From NCBI GenBank assembly GCA_032718475.1, contig JAUCBJ010008853.1, forward strand, positions 1-64,000: DNA of 64,000 nucleotides. Reading direction: 5' to 3'. The position numbers and the translations under genes are program-made. Below are positions 34,216-45,109 of this stretch, one piece after another; the stretch's first letter is position 1; each line of letters starts with the position of its first letter. The notes beneath the pieces were generated by a model, which did no database searches, had not been told where the DNA came from, and was given only the letters and a program-made list of their open reading frames with translations. This DNA comes from Nemertoderma westbladi (taxonomy: Eukaryota; Xenacoelomorpha; Nemertodermatida; Nemertodermatidae).

Positions 34216-36405
34216 TTTTCTTTACTGGGTTTTCACATGGTATTTTCTGAACAAAATCGAGTATCGTTTCCGAAAGACAAATTGTCCAAGTCAAAATCCA
34301 GTATGTATATTGATAATGTCAGATTTACCACGACAAAACCCAGTAAACAGAGTTACTGGGTATACAGCAGTTTGAGATACTGGGTTTTGACGTGGGATTT
34401 CCCGAATGCAGATATTATGCCAAACCAAAACCCAGTAACTCCGGCAACGCAACAGACGTAGACAAATAATTAAATGTTCCAGAATATTATATTCTAGAAT
34501 GTTGCCTCTTTGTTTTCGCTAACCGTTGGCGAAGGAAAGAGTTTTAACTGGGTTTTTGGCGAAGGGAATTGTCAGTTACTTGGTTTTGGCATGGGAAAAG
34601 TAACTGATTGGAAAAGTTAAATGTTAGTTTACTGGGTTTTGGTGTGGGAAAATTAGTTACTGTGTTTTGAAATGGAAATCATGACGTTACTGGGTATTGA
34701 TTGTTCTCTTTTCTACCATACCAAATCCGTGTAAGTCGATTCATAAGAAAAGTAAGGAATAAATTTAAAAAAAGTTTTTGACTTTGCACTAATATATGTA
34801 CAATTTGTAAAGGTACACAAAATTATAACTCATCAAATTAAATTTCAACCAAGTGCCAGCTGTTTAAAGTCCAAAAATTTTAAACGCGATTATCTCGAAA
34901 AGTCAAAAAATGTACCGTACTTACTGGGTTTAGGTTTGGAGCTGCCGAGTATTAGGAGAGTAGCCCCCCCCCCCCCCCCCCCCCCGGACAGTAGCCCCCG
35001 GGATTTTATATCACAGAAATTCCAGAATATAATATTTTTTTAATGTTTTTTAGTATTGGGTGAATATTCTAGAACAGTAGTAGATATGTTTTTGTATGAT
35101 AGCTACCCGTTCCCGTTCCCGTTCTACCAAAGCTGACTGGAATATCGTCAGTACCGGTACTGTGGGCCTTGGTTCTACACAGGAATACAGAATAGTGATC
35201 AATAAAGCGGGAAATTTGAAGTTATTTTTATGTTAAGTTAATTTGCAATTTCAAAACATTGAAACTACTGTATAATTTTCCGATTTTCAGACAAAAATAG
35301 GATGAAACTTTAAATATCTCTTTGTGGTCCTATGGCAATCTGAACCGATTATTACGTTACGGTATTTTCGGTAATACACAATTATGTTTCGGAATTCAGT
35401 AACGTAACGTAATTTGGAAATTATTCCGTAATGTAATATCGTAACGTAAAACATCCTTGGTAATGAGGGAAGCAACTCTTTATCTCATTTTAACTTGTGT
35501 GGTTCCTTTTTCCCCTTTATTTTAACTTTTGTGGTTACCTTTCCCCTTTTGGGTTCCTTTTTTGTGAAATTTGCCGCTGGGAGGGGTGTAACTACTGAAA
35601 CCACTAAACACTACTTCCTATCAGCACTTCTTAAACTATCAAACTAAAGATTGCACATATGTACATGTACCGGTACCAAGGCCGAATAGAGGTCATGCAG
35701 CCAGAATTCAGCTTTTTAACTAGAGAGGGTTGAAGTGTTTTTAAGTGAAATACGATAGCAAAGGTAAACAAAACTGGTTTTCTAACGTTTTCGAGGGTGC
35801 TGAATCCGTTTTTACAACATTAGAAGCGTAAATAAATAAATTTCTTTATGTACTCCCATTTTTTTATTGTTAATTTTATAGTTCCTCTGTATTTCTCGTT
35901 TATTTGAATGTTTAATGTAAAATTGAAAAAAATGTTTAATGTAAAATCTTTCAAAAAAGATTCGGATTTAATTCTTAAATGTTATTAAATTAATAATTAA
36001 ATTAAAGCGAAATTAATGTTTACGAGGTTAGCTTTGTAATCTTCCTAATCTTCTGTTTATCGGGAGATCGAAAACTGGTTATGCGATTTAGTAGTGTGTT
36101 CAATTACACCATTTTAGCTTTGTGTGAAAATCCCTTTGGCAGTGAGTTGTCAGCTGAATTGAGTCTATTAATATCAAACCTCCCGATCTACATGGTAATT
36201 GAATAACTTCCATTAAAAAAGCGTAAACATACAATGCCAGTTTAAAGAACTTGTTTGGAAACGTTAGTCTGCCACGATTTAAAACATATAGTGAATTATC
36301 CAATATATAATTTGTCGCAGAGCTAAGCAGGGCATTTTTGCGCTACAAGATTCGACGTGGTTTGTCACCCAGGTATTGAGATAAATATACCAGTTTTTGC
36401 GCTTC
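34216..36405. repeat. Insertion inside gag, with an iterated ACTGGGTTTT motif
   Basis: About 2.2 kb of non-coding DNA interrupts gag. TTACTGGGTTTTG or its complement occurs about ten times between 34218 and 34930, at uneven spacing. A C run lies at about 34968-34985. The right part (35000-36405) is AT-rich with no recognised frame. No target duplication was found at the edges, and gag sequence is missing, so the insertion was accompanied by a deletion or the junctions have decayed. Confidence 0.6.
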
Positions 36406-36407
36406 GG

Positions 36408-38058
36408 TTATATACGTTGATCCAATCTGAGAAAGAACCATTTTTTAAATCCAAGATAATCAACGGGGTCTACCTCGAAGGTACGGATCTCCATCTTGGG
36501 CATAGCTAGGCGGTTCTCTAATGCTCGGATGATGCCGACGTCATCCGAACTAGGATGACTAGGAGGGTTATAGTTACTAACGCTTTCTCCCATACATGAT
36601 GGATCGATAAGAGGTGGAGTTTTAATAATGATGCGGTTACGGATTTTCGGGGTGGACGTGAATGGATTATTGGATCGAGGGGTGGCGTCCCATTCCGAGT
36701 TCTTTTCAGGCTTGTACTGGGGAACACTCGGTGCTGTAAGGTTGGAAGGGAGATAGGGTTCCTCATTCTTAAGCGTAACCGGTGGGGGATGGAATGCCGG
36801 TGCTTGCGCCGATAGTGTGGACCGGATAACTGGTGGGAACTCGGGTTTCGGAGGTTTTGCAGCCAGTGGCATAAATGACTTTTCTAATTCCGGGCCCGGA
36901 ATTGGTTCATAGTCCTGTTCTATACCCCTTTCCCAGTCCTCGTACAGTTGGAGGTCCCGTTCTATGAGTGCGGCTTCTTAGTCTGCGAGTTTAGCAATAT
37001 CCGCATTCTTTTTGTGAATAAGAATCGCTTGGGCCTCGGCATTTCGTTTATGCTTTTCGGCCTCTTGTTTCCATACCTCGGCCTGTTGTTCGGCCTCTAC
37101 TTTATGCATTTCGGCCTCTTGTTTACGTTGTTCCGCCTGTTGTTCGGCCTCTAGTTTACGCATTTCGGCCTCTTGTTTTTGTCGTTCGGCCTCTTGTTTC
37201 CGTATCTCGGCCTGTATTTCGGCCTCCTGTTTATGTCTTTCCTCAGCTAGTACGTCCTGTTCGATCTGTAATTGGACGTATTCGTCCTCCATTCGGGCTT
37301 TAAGGGCCAATGCCCTCTGTTCTCGTAGCTGATCTCGGAGTGGCTGACCCCCTTGGGAGCTGTGGCTGAACCGGATATCTCGCTCCTGGTGCTGGAGTGC
37401 TGGTGCCTCGAGGACCCCGTTCTCTTTTGCTGAACCACAGTCCTGGTGCCGGAGGTCTGCACTGATTCCGCGTCCGCCCTTTCAGTTCTTTTGTAGTACT
37501 GCTCTTCGTAACCTCTCACAAGGCTGAGGGTCCTCCGATGTTGCTTACGGAACTCTTCCAGATGTGTAACGTGTTCCTCCACTCTGGGGTAGTTTTCCAG
37601 ATTGGTTGCGGGGATGAGTTCCTGATATGCCTGTATCATCCGTTCATATCGTTGTAGGATACTTCGGATTTTTTGTAGTTGAGTCTGTATGTCGCTGAGG
37701 GGGGTCTCAACTCCCTTTAGTTGTTTCTCGATGCGGTGATATGCTCGAGTCAGTCCGCCTTTGAGAGCTCCCAGTCAACGGGCCATGTTCTTTACGTTTG
37801 GGACCTCGTTGGCTTCCGAGTCTGTGGGGGGCTCCATTTCATTGGTGTCGGAGACATTATCCATTATCATTCTAAAGCCTCGTTTATTGCTAGATATGCG
37901 ATATCGTAGAATAGTTTGTCGTAGGTTTCGTATTCAGCCTGAACTACCCGAACGGTAATCCTGAATCGTCCCACGTTCGTACCCTGTACTTCGACTTCAA
38001 TGTGCCAGATTCCTGGCTCTACTTGGATTATATCAATAGATGTGATCGATACTTCCAT
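36408..38058 (-). pseudogene. Gag N-terminal part of second BEL/Pao element
   Basis: 37639-36408 codes for a segment with many charged residues. A Glu/Lys/Gln heptad-rich coiled-coil follows (37310-36980, with repeated KQEAE). After an in-frame TAA (36978-36980) comes a Pro-rich linker ending with KMEIRTFEVDPVDYLGFKKW, the start of the DUF1759-like domain. A frameshift lies near 37320. A further small frame, 38058-37867, may be the N-terminus but is less certain. Such coiled-coil gags assemble the particle. Confidence 0.7.
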
Positions 38059-38734
38059 TCCCTGTTAACGACTCGCTATTAATGATCTGCCGACTACGAG
38101 TTTTAGATTGAGTTTGTAAGTTGATTAAACCACGGCTTTGTCTTAAATCAAATACCAGAGTTTCCTCGTAGTGGGTGCTGGGTAAGCACGGAGAGAGTTT
38201 GAAGAATACTGTAGAATTCCCAACTTCCACCAGTTGAAGTTGGCCCCAAATTATTCTCAATTTTGTTGCCGTTATTCCCGACACCATGGGGAAAACGCCG
38301 ATGCTGGAGGCGGAATTTTCAGACCACAGGATTCCGACCAGTCACCGGATATTGGGAGTGGAGAAGGAGTCCTATCTGAGATGCAAGATTGCAGTCGAGA
38401 AAAAGTTGCATTGGTTGGAAATAATCTTTAATGTAACTAAACTCTGAATGAATCCTGATTGAGAATAATTTGGGCTTCCCCACACCAATATACCAAATAT
38501 TCACAATAATACACGAACATATAAATTCCTGAGTACTGCTTGATTTTGCCTCCCACCCTTGGCACTTAAATATCCGATATGAGTCCCGTGCCCCGTAAGT
38601 CGCCCCAATAGTCGCCCGTAAATCGCCCCCAGTCCATTGAATATACCCAAATTCCATGTTCCCGCACCCAGTACTGATATTGGAATATTCATTATAAATA
38701 AATCCGAAAAATATTCAACTCGCATTATGAAAAG
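38059..38734. other. Flank of the second BEL/Pao element, no gene seen
   Basis: A mixed-composition stretch with no supported frame or RNA gene. An LTR would be expected here on the minus strand; I could not match it to sequence beyond 29095. Confidence 0.45.
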
Positions 38735-39440
38735 TTGAAATACCGCGAACACTATCCGTTATTGCTCGTTGTTGCTCATTGTTGTTCATTGTTGGTCATT
38801 GTTGCACGTTGTTTTTCGTTGTTCCTCATTGTTGATCATCGTTGCTCTCTGTTGCTCATTGTTGCTCGTTGTTGTTCTTTATTATTACACGTTGTCGTTA
38901 TTGCTCGTTGTTGCTCATTGTTAGTCATCGTTGCTCGTTGTTGTTCGTTGTTCCTTATTGTTGATCATTGTTGCTCACTGTTGCTCATTGTTGCTCGTTG
39001 TTGTTCTTTATTATTGCTCGTTGTTGTTCGTTGTTACTCATTGTTGCTCATTGTTGGTCATTGTTGTTCGTTGTTCCTCATTGTTGCTCATTGTTGGTCA
39101 TTGTTGCTCGTTGTGGTACTTTATTACTACACCTTGCCGTTATTGCTCGTTGTCGTTATTGCTCGTTGTCGTTATTGCTCGTTGTTGTTATTGCTCGTTG
39201 TTGCTCATTGTTGGTCATTGTTGCTCGTTGTTGTTCGTTGTTCCTCATTGCTCCCTTGTTGCTCGTTGTTGCTCATTGTTGCTCGTTGTGGTACTTTATT
39301 ACTACACCTTGCCGTTATTGCTCGTTGTCGTTATTGCTCGTTGTCGTTATTGCTCGTTGTTGTTATTGCTCGTTGTTGCTCATTGTTGGTCATTGTTGCT
39401 CGTTGTTGTTCGTTGTTCCTCATTGTTGGTCATAGCCTCT
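38735..39440. repeat. Minisatellite of (C/T)GTTGTTGCTCATTGTTG type
   Basis: About 700 bp built from short, variable units of GTTGCTCATTGTTG and GTTGCTCGTTGTTG. A block of about 140 bp starting at GTGGTACTTTATTACTACAC is present twice (39113 and 39288), which gives a higher-order period of about 175 bp. All three plus-strand frames are open and Leu/Val/Ser/Cys-rich because of the repeat; these are not genes. 39441-39600 is unremarkable. Confidence 0.85.
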
Positions 39441-39599
39441 GGTGTGTTCCAAAAAGGATACCAAAAGGATTCCGTCTTGGCAAAGTTTATGGTCAGTTTG
39501 TTTTCAATACACCATTGGGCTCATTCCATGAAAAGGTCAACCTCCCCACTAATTTCTAAAATTGAGATGTAGCTTTGAATTTATACTTATTTTAGGTCA

Positions 39600-41510
39600 A
39601 AATTTATCCTACTTCATGAATTCAGTGCCAAAAATTGTATCAACACAGGTTGTTTATCAAAAATAGTCGAATTACAAATTATGCACCTGCTCTGCACAAA
39701 ATGTGAATAAAAGTGTGCAAAAGTTTCGTTTCCTGTAGGCACTTCCTATGACCAATAAATTAACATTTCTGAGCATGTACCAAATCATAAACAAACCCCT
39801 TTTCGAATTTTTTTGGTTTTATTTAATTTCACCAGTGTTTCATTCCTCTGTAATGAAATCGATAAAGTTAATCTTGTGATGTCCCATACTTTACCTAAAA
39901 TAGTGAAATTTTTAGTTTATTCACAGAGATGTAACTCTGCCTAATCACCCAGTGGAATGCAAAGCACGTTTGTGTTGCGTCATCGTATAAAACAATTAGT
40001 TTAATCTTCACTCCCTCAGAAATATCATGGCGGCCAATTGAAATTTGTCCCATACTTTACCATGAAAATGGCGATTATATTAGTGCACTGCATTAATGTA
40101 ATATGTGAAGCCATGAGTGTTATAATACTCTAAGGTCATAGACGGCCGTAAGAATAGGATTCTATATTTGAACTGAGAATCATTCCTCAGTCAATAAATC
40201 TTTGGGTTTATGCATGTAAAGTCCCATACTTTACCAAAAAATAGTGAAATTTTTAATTTATACACATAGAAGTAGTATAACTCAGCCCAATCACCCAGTG
40301 GAATACAAAGCACGTTTGTGTTGCGTCATCTTAAGAAACAATTACCTGTAGTTTCATAATCTACTCCCTCAGAAACATCATGACGGCCAATTGAAAATTG
40401 TCCCATACTTTACCATTATAATGGCGATTACATTAGTGCACTGTATTAATGTAATATATGAAACCTGGAGGGCAGGAGTGTTATTAATGCTTTAGGGTGA
40501 TAGTAGTGGGAAGCATAGAAGTATGTATTTGAACTAAGAATCATTCCTCAGTTAACTAATCTTTGAGTTTATGCATGTAAAGTCCCGTACTTTACAACAA
40601 ATTTCAAAAAATTTAGTTTTTTAGAAGATAAGAAGATCGGTAAGTACAGTAATTGATACATTTTCAGAAAAATGGAAAGAATTTCTAAACTTTTTACAGA
40701 CTACATGTGTACCAAGTTCGGTTATATTTCATCAATGATTGGCAGACTTATTTCGGTTTTTATCAAAATTTTGAAACTATCGGTACCAACAGACAGATGT
40801 CTGATATGTGACCTTTGATTCCTTAAACTTCAGATTCTTTCCAAACTTTTGACAGACTTCATACGTACCAGGTTTGATTTAATTTCATCTAAAAATGACC
40901 GAGTTATACAGTATTAGCGATCAAAAATTAGACAGATGACATACAACTCCTAAGGGCACCCATATGCTAAGACTTCGGGTCAATTTGTGGGCCGCCCCAC
41001 ATTTTGTATCCATATCTTGGTTGGAAATACTTAGTTGCACTTTATATTTATAATACTTAGTTAAGTGTAAGAGACCATTTTGACCATAAAATTCGTACAG
41101 GTCCCGTACTTTACTTAGCAATGTCCCATACTTTACCACACAAACCACACTGTAAAAAATTAGCAATGCAGCAATTCGTCTTATATTTATATTTTTATTT
41201 AAGCTTAATAATACATCTTTATCCTAAACATCAACTCAACACCGTACCTGCTCACAATTCGCTAAATTTTAGAATTGAAATCATAAAATAAAAAAAACCA
41301 TTTCGTACGAATCCGTACTTTACCTTAATTGGACAAGTTGGCGTTTTCTCAAAAGTGACTAAGTCCCGCCATAAGCTTCGCGAAATCAAAGCTGATATTC
41401 GAAAGTTTAATCCAAGCGCAATTTTGTGCACATATGTGCTGTGGTTAACATTGTACAGGCAATCAAAGTTGTGTACGAATGTCCCGTACTTTACTTTGGA
41501 ATGAGCCATT
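39600..41510 (-). repeat. Dispersed non-coding repeat, copy 2, with iterated GTCCCATACTTTACC
   Basis: This is the inverted relative of 25860-27700. The motif GTCCC(A/G)TACTTTAC occurs about nine times (near 39881, 40049, 40221, 40402, 40583, 41102, 41125, 41312 and 41483). A block of about 341 bp is tandemly duplicated: TAGTGAAATTTTTA starts at 39901 and 40242, and CAAAGCACGTTTGTGTTGCGTC lies in both copies. No supported reading frame was found. Confidence 0.65.
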
Positions 41511-42035
41511 GACAGACTCTACCAATCGTGTTAGTTAATGAAATAGATATATTTTCTGAGTGTGCATCACTGTGGGCCAGTCCAGTATAGTCTGCGAATA
41601 TGGGCACTAGAGTGTCATCTTCAATTGCTTGGGGGATGTCATTGGTACCGCTGATGTACATTAGTACTCCGAGGATCGATCCCTGTGGAACCCCAATATC
41701 AATTTGCTTGCAATCGGAATGAACATCTCCTATGGAAACATACTGTTTAATTTGTTTATAACAGTTAAAACTTTCTTTGCTCAAATCGATGAGAACCATA
41801 CCTGTTAGTTGACCTCTATCTATGGACACACGGATGTAATTATCTAATAACATAAGCGCAGACTCTGTTGAGTAACCGATTCGATAACTGGACTGAAACT
41901 TGTTTAGTGTGTTGTTGGATACTAGGTAGTACATCCATTGGTCAAACACAACGCGTTCTATTATCTTGGACAGAATGGCTAATAGGGCAATTGGTCGGTA
42001 GTTACCACGCTCTAAATTGGACCCTTTTTTTTCTT
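41491..42035 (-). pseudogene. LINE reverse transcriptase fragment (CR1/L2-like)
   Basis: From the upstream end: NYRPIALLAILSKIIERVVF, LNKFQSSYRIGYSTESALML, LTGMVLIDLSKE (motif A), a gap, CKQIDIGVPQGSILG (motif B) and LVPIFADYTGLA, where the catalytic FADD/YADD reads FADYT. The fingers/palm junction has an internal deletion and motif C is mutated, so the copy is dead. The 3' side ends at the repeat family 39600-41510 and the 5' side at the 16-bp array. Confidence 0.8.
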
Positions 42036-42162
42036 TATTGGATTAAGTTGCGCGACTTTGTAGCTTTGTGGAAATGTAGATGTTTCTATAGATTAACTAT
42101 GTGCCGGAAAGGAATTACTAGTGAGTTCAATCCATCTTTAATAACTCGGGCGGGAATACAGA

Positions 42163-43007
42163 ATGTACAGTAGACATAATGTACAGTAGATATAATGTAC
42201 AGTAGACATAATGTACAGTAGACATAATGTACAGTAGACATAATGTACGTACAGTAGAAATAATGTACAGTAGACATAATGTACAATAGACATAATGTAC
42301 AGTAGACATAATGTACAGTAGACATAATGTACAGTAGACATAATGTACATTAGACATAATGTACGTACAGTAGAGATAATGTACAGTAGACATTATGTAC
42401 AGTAGACATAATGTACAGTAGACATAATGTACAGTAGACATAATGTACAGTAGACATAATGTACAGTAGACATAATGTACAGTATAAATAATGTACAGTA
42501 TACATAATGTACAGTGAACATAATGCACAGTAGACATAATGTACAGTAGACATAATGTACAGTAGACATAATGTACAGTAGACATAATGTACAGTAGACA
42601 TAATGTACAGTAGACATAATGTACAGTAGAAATAATGTACAGTATACATAATGTACAGTAGACATAATGTACAGTAGACATAATGTACAGTATACATAAA
42701 GTACAGTATACATAATGTACAGTAGACATAATGTACAGTAGACATAATGTACAGTCGACATAATGTGCAGTAGACATAATGTACAGTAGACATAATGTAC
42801 AGTAGACATAATGTACAGTAGACATAATGTACAGTAGAAATAATGTACAGTAGACATAATGTACAGTAGACATAATGTACAGTATACATAATGTACATTA
42901 GACATAATGTACAGTATACATAATGTACAGTAGACATAATGTACAGTAGACATAATGTACAGTAGACATAATGTACAGTAGACATAATGTACAGTAGAAA
43001 TAATTTA
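42163..43007. repeat. 16-bp satellite, left block
   Basis: About 53 head-to-tail units of ACAGTAGACATAATGT. Most variation is confined to unit positions 7 and 9 (GAC, TAC, GAA, GAG). A few units are 20 bp because GTAC is doubled. It is the same orientation and sequence as the block at 45110-46725, so the two were one array. Long minus-strand frames (MSTVHYVYCTLCLLYI) exist only because a stop-free 16-bp unit repeats. Confidence 0.95.
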
Positions 43008-45109
43008 CGATTTTGCGATTTGATAATAATTTGCGATCATCTACTGTATCCGGGAGGATTTACAGGAGGTTGGGGGTGACGTGCAGCTCTGTCTTGGCCA
43101 GAAGGCCGGGATAGAGTTCGCCATCCACAGCCTCAACGACGCCTTCGACAGCGATGATTGCGACGCGGTGTTACAGATAGACGCCACCAATGCTTTCAAC
43201 GTTCTAAACCGCCAGGCAGCGATCCATAACATCCGGTCTGTCTGTCCCTCGCTGGCCACCGTCGTCACCAACTGCTACAGTCGCCCCTCACGGCTGTATG
43301 TGGATGGGGAGTTTATCCTCTCAGAGGAAGGCTCCACACAGGGTGACCCGGTGGCCATGCCGATGTTTGGCGGCTCGATGATGCCACTTATAATCAAGTT
43401 AAGGGAACTGTGCGACATCATCCAGCGTTGGTTCGCGGATGATGGGAACGCGGCAGGGAAACTTGCGGAGCTCCGCAAGTTTTGGGACATTGTATCGAAA
43501 GAAGGTCCGCTTTACGGCTATTTCCCTTCGAAATGCCATCTAACTGTCAAACCAGGGAAACTAGCCGAGGCGGAGGCGTTGTTTGCGGGGACAGGGGTGG
43601 TGATAAACACCGTGGGCCACGAACTCCTGGGCGGCGTTATAGGGAGTGAGGGATTCAGGGGTGAGTTCCTGGACCGGATGGTGGATGAGTTCGCTGCCCA
43701 GGTCGACCGTATCTCCGACATCGCGGCGGTCGACCCCCACTGCGCGTACGCGGGGCTGGTGTTCGGGTTGTCGTGTCGGTGGCGGTACGTCTCGAGGGTC
43801 GTCCCGGGCGCCACCGAACACTTCGCTAAGCTGGAGGAGGCGGTGACGCGGTTCCTCTGTCGCCTCACCAACCGCCCCGCTATCTCCCCGGAGGAACGCC
43901 AGCTCCTCTCCCTACCGGTTCGCCTGGGAGGTCTGGGAGTCCCGGTAACCAGGGATCTCGACTCCCAATATAGGAACTCCCGGGCGATATGTGAACCCTT
44001 CCGCCAGCCAACCTCCCCCATGATGTCCCAGGTCAGGGAGGACCAGAAGCGGGTGCTGTCGGCGCTAAAGGCCGATACCGCTCAGAGAATAAAATCGAGA
44101 ACGGAGGAGGTCAACAGCATTATATCCGTAGAACAACGGAAGTTATGCGAATTAACTTCGGAGAAGGGGGCGTCTACTTGGCTTAACACCAAGCCACTGA
44201 GTCATCTAGAAACTCACCTGGACAAGGAGGAGTTCAGAGACGCCCTCTGTCTGCGGTACGGGTGGTCGCCGAAGAACCTCCCATCTCGTTGTGCCTGTGG
44301 GGAGCGATTTTCCGCTTCTCATATCCTGTCGTGCCCCACTGGAGGGTTTCCCTCTATAAGGCACAACGAGATCCGAGACTTCGTCGCCGACTCCCTGACC
44401 GAGGTGGCTCACAATGTGGCTGTTGAGCCAATGCTCCTGCCACTGTCGGGTGAGCAGTTCACCCTCCGATCCACCTCGACCGACCAGCAAGCGAGACTGG
44501 ACGTTTCGGTGAGCGGATTCTGGGGCAACCGCTTCCAGAAGACGTTCATCGACGTCTCAGTCTTCAACCCGCTGGCCGCCACCAACGCCGCCATGACGTT
44601 GGACGCCGCCCATCGCCACCATGAAGACCGGAAGGCCAGGAAGTATGAGGAGCGAGTGAGGGAAGTTGAACACGGCAACTTCACTCCCCTCATCTTCACG
44701 GCCTTCGGTGGGATGGCTCCAACCGCCACCCAGTTCGTCTCCCGCCTCGCGCACAAGATCGCCGATAAGCGGGAGATCCGTTACTCAGATAGCGTGACCT
44801 GGGTGCGCCGGCATCTCAGTTTCGCCCTCCTCCGTTCCTCCCTCCTCTGTCTGCGGGGGTGTCGGTCGGCAGCGCGCCGCCCTGTGCGCTGCAATATCGC
44901 CGACACCTCCATCCGTCTGACCAACGCAGCAGTGGACACTACCGGTACTATTAACTAACTGCAAACTGAAAACTGCAGAAGACAGGCAAATAGGCCCTCA
45001 CTACCCTACTGTACATATTCAAATGTTGTCCAAGTATTGCCGTGTGTATATAGTTTCTTGAGTTATTTTTATAATATAATATACGTTACAAAAAAAAAAA
45101 AAAAAAAAA
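43008..45109 (+). mobile_element. 5'-truncated LINE inserted in the 16-bp satellite
   Basis: The insertion begins after the last unit at about 43007 and ends in a poly(A) tail of about 20 (45090-45109), directly followed by a resumed satellite unit. It encodes the C-terminal two thirds of a non-LTR retrotransposon protein and a 3' untranslated tail of about 130 bp. The 5' end stops within the RT fingers, which is typical of incomplete reverse transcription. No target duplication can be defined because the target is repetitive. It is GC-rich compared with its surroundings. Confidence 0.85.
43028..44958 (+). CDS. RT and restriction-like endonuclease of a LINE, N-terminally truncated
   Basis: The frame is open from 43028 (after a TAA) to 44958, about 643 residues. 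The first canonical-looking start is only a GTG at 43081, so the true start is lost. Counting from 43081: motif A LQIDATNAFN (about 31-40), motif B STQGDPVAMP (85-94), motif C WFADDGN (117-123). A thumb-like region follows, then a CX1CX7HX4C cluster (CACGERFSASHILSC, 404-418), RHNEIRD, and two Asp-centred strands, ARLDVSV (471-477) and TFIDVSVFNP. The last parts resemble a PD-(D/E)XK endonuclease as in R2/R4-type elements, but the LINE clade is not certain. There is no stop or frameshift over 1.9 kb, so the insertion is young. Confidence 0.8.

Larger units (their letters stand above)
29095..38058 (-). mobile_element. Second BEL/Pao family, broken, no LTRs recognised
   Basis: All BEL/Pao polyprotein parts lie in order on the minus strand: coiled-coil gag, DUF1759-like gag, zinc knuckle, aspartic protease, RT (YVDD), RNase H, H2C2 zinc-binding region, integrase core and DUF5641. 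Gag is split by about 2.2 kb of unrelated DNA (34216-36405). At least two in-frame stops and several frameshifts break the frame. Comparing 38059-38734 with 28166-29094 by eye showed no LTR pair, so the ends may be lost or diverged. The protein sequence is clearly different from both other BEL/Pao families in the window. Confidence 0.85.

Noticed and set aside
38735-39572. Plus-strand frames of Leu/Val/Ser/Cys repeats resembling membrane proteins
   Set aside because: The GTTGTTGCTCATT minisatellite yields hydrophobic repeats in all three frames; no unique sequence except the unrelated tail.
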